Positions 63,926 to 64,000 of a stretch of 64,000 bases of DNA are shown here, in pieces (position 1 is the first letter of the stretch; each line of letters opens with the position of its first letter). A model generated the notes under the pieces. That model was not told the origin of the DNA. It saw nothing but the letters and a program-made list of their open reading frames with translations, and searched no databases. The translations under genes and the position numbers were made by a program. This stretch comes from Atrichornis clamosus (lineage: Eukaryota > Chordata > Aves > Passeriformes > Menuridae): contig WBMZ01004640.1 in the NCBI GenBank assembly GCA_013400975.1, forward strand, positions 33,791-97,790, read 5' to 3'.

Positions 63926-64000
63926 CTCCTCCCGGTATAGGGCCCGGCGGCGGCAGCGCCCCAGCGGTGCGAGAGCGGCGCCTCCCCGGCCGAGGCTGCA
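63655..64000. promoter_or_regulatory. PPM1K: CpG-rich segment, likely PPM1K promoter CpG island edge
   Basis: The last 350 bases switch abruptly from AT-rich intron to very GC-rich sequence with many CpG pairs (gcgcggatcggcggc, cgcggggcgagcgg, ggcccggcggcggc). It contains a near-tandem copy of cccagccccgctccctgc at about 63708 and 63730. The island continues beyond the window edge. Confidence 0.7.
63926..64000 (-). other. PPM1K: Probable PPM1K non-coding first exon (partial)
   Basis: On the minus strand a strong donor, gggaggag followed by gtaagg, lies at 63926/63925 in CpG-rich sequence, as expected for a housekeeping 5' exon. The exon's start is outside the window or undetermined. Confidence 0.5.

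Overview
This is an ordinary vertebrate nuclear window, almost certainly from a bird. Two multi-exon genes have canonical GT-AG introns and encode proteins that I recognise as very close to human ones. The introns are short (0.2-2.5 kb), there is a decayed CR1-type LINE piece, and there is an avian-looking LTR-retrovirus remnant. A songbird is a reasonable guess, but it is only an inference. Nothing suggests a bacterial, phage or plasmid origin, and I see no CRISPR array, operon or tRNA/rRNA gene.

Positions 741-38256 (+ strand) hold the C-terminal half of WDFY3 (ALFY): 37 coding exons, about 1,871 residues, the stop codon, and a 3' UTR to about 41,825. Every exon junction keeps the reading frame. 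In order the protein has a helical/ARM-like region, a serine-rich linker that includes a 54-base exon, the BEACH-associated PH domain, the BEACH domain, WD40 repeats, an acidic/serine-rich linker with an LC3-interacting motif (FIFV), and a C-terminal FYVE zinc finger. This is the complete toolkit of a selective-autophagy adaptor. The 5' half of the gene lies upstream of the window.

Positions 41.8-49.5 kb are the tail-to-tail space between the two genes. The part at about 46.2-47.9 kb is a degraded endogenous-retrovirus fragment: a shortened LTR, a lysine-tRNA-like primer-binding site and broken gag-like reading frames. The rest shows nothing I can assign.

Positions 49982-64000 (- strand) hold PPM1K (PP2Cm), the mitochondrial phosphatase that activates branched-chain keto-acid dehydrogenase. 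Six coding exons add up to exactly 372 codons plus stop, the same length as human. There is also a probable non-coding first exon in a CpG-rich segment at the right edge of the window.

The two genes act in unrelated pathways (aggregate autophagy and branched-chain amino-acid catabolism). Their convergent adjacency is the main structural point of interest, because from memory they are megabases apart and on the same strand in human. I did not find a convincing new biological system here. The least explained item is an unidentified protein-like reading frame antisense to a WDFY3 intron at 33.05-33.45 kb.
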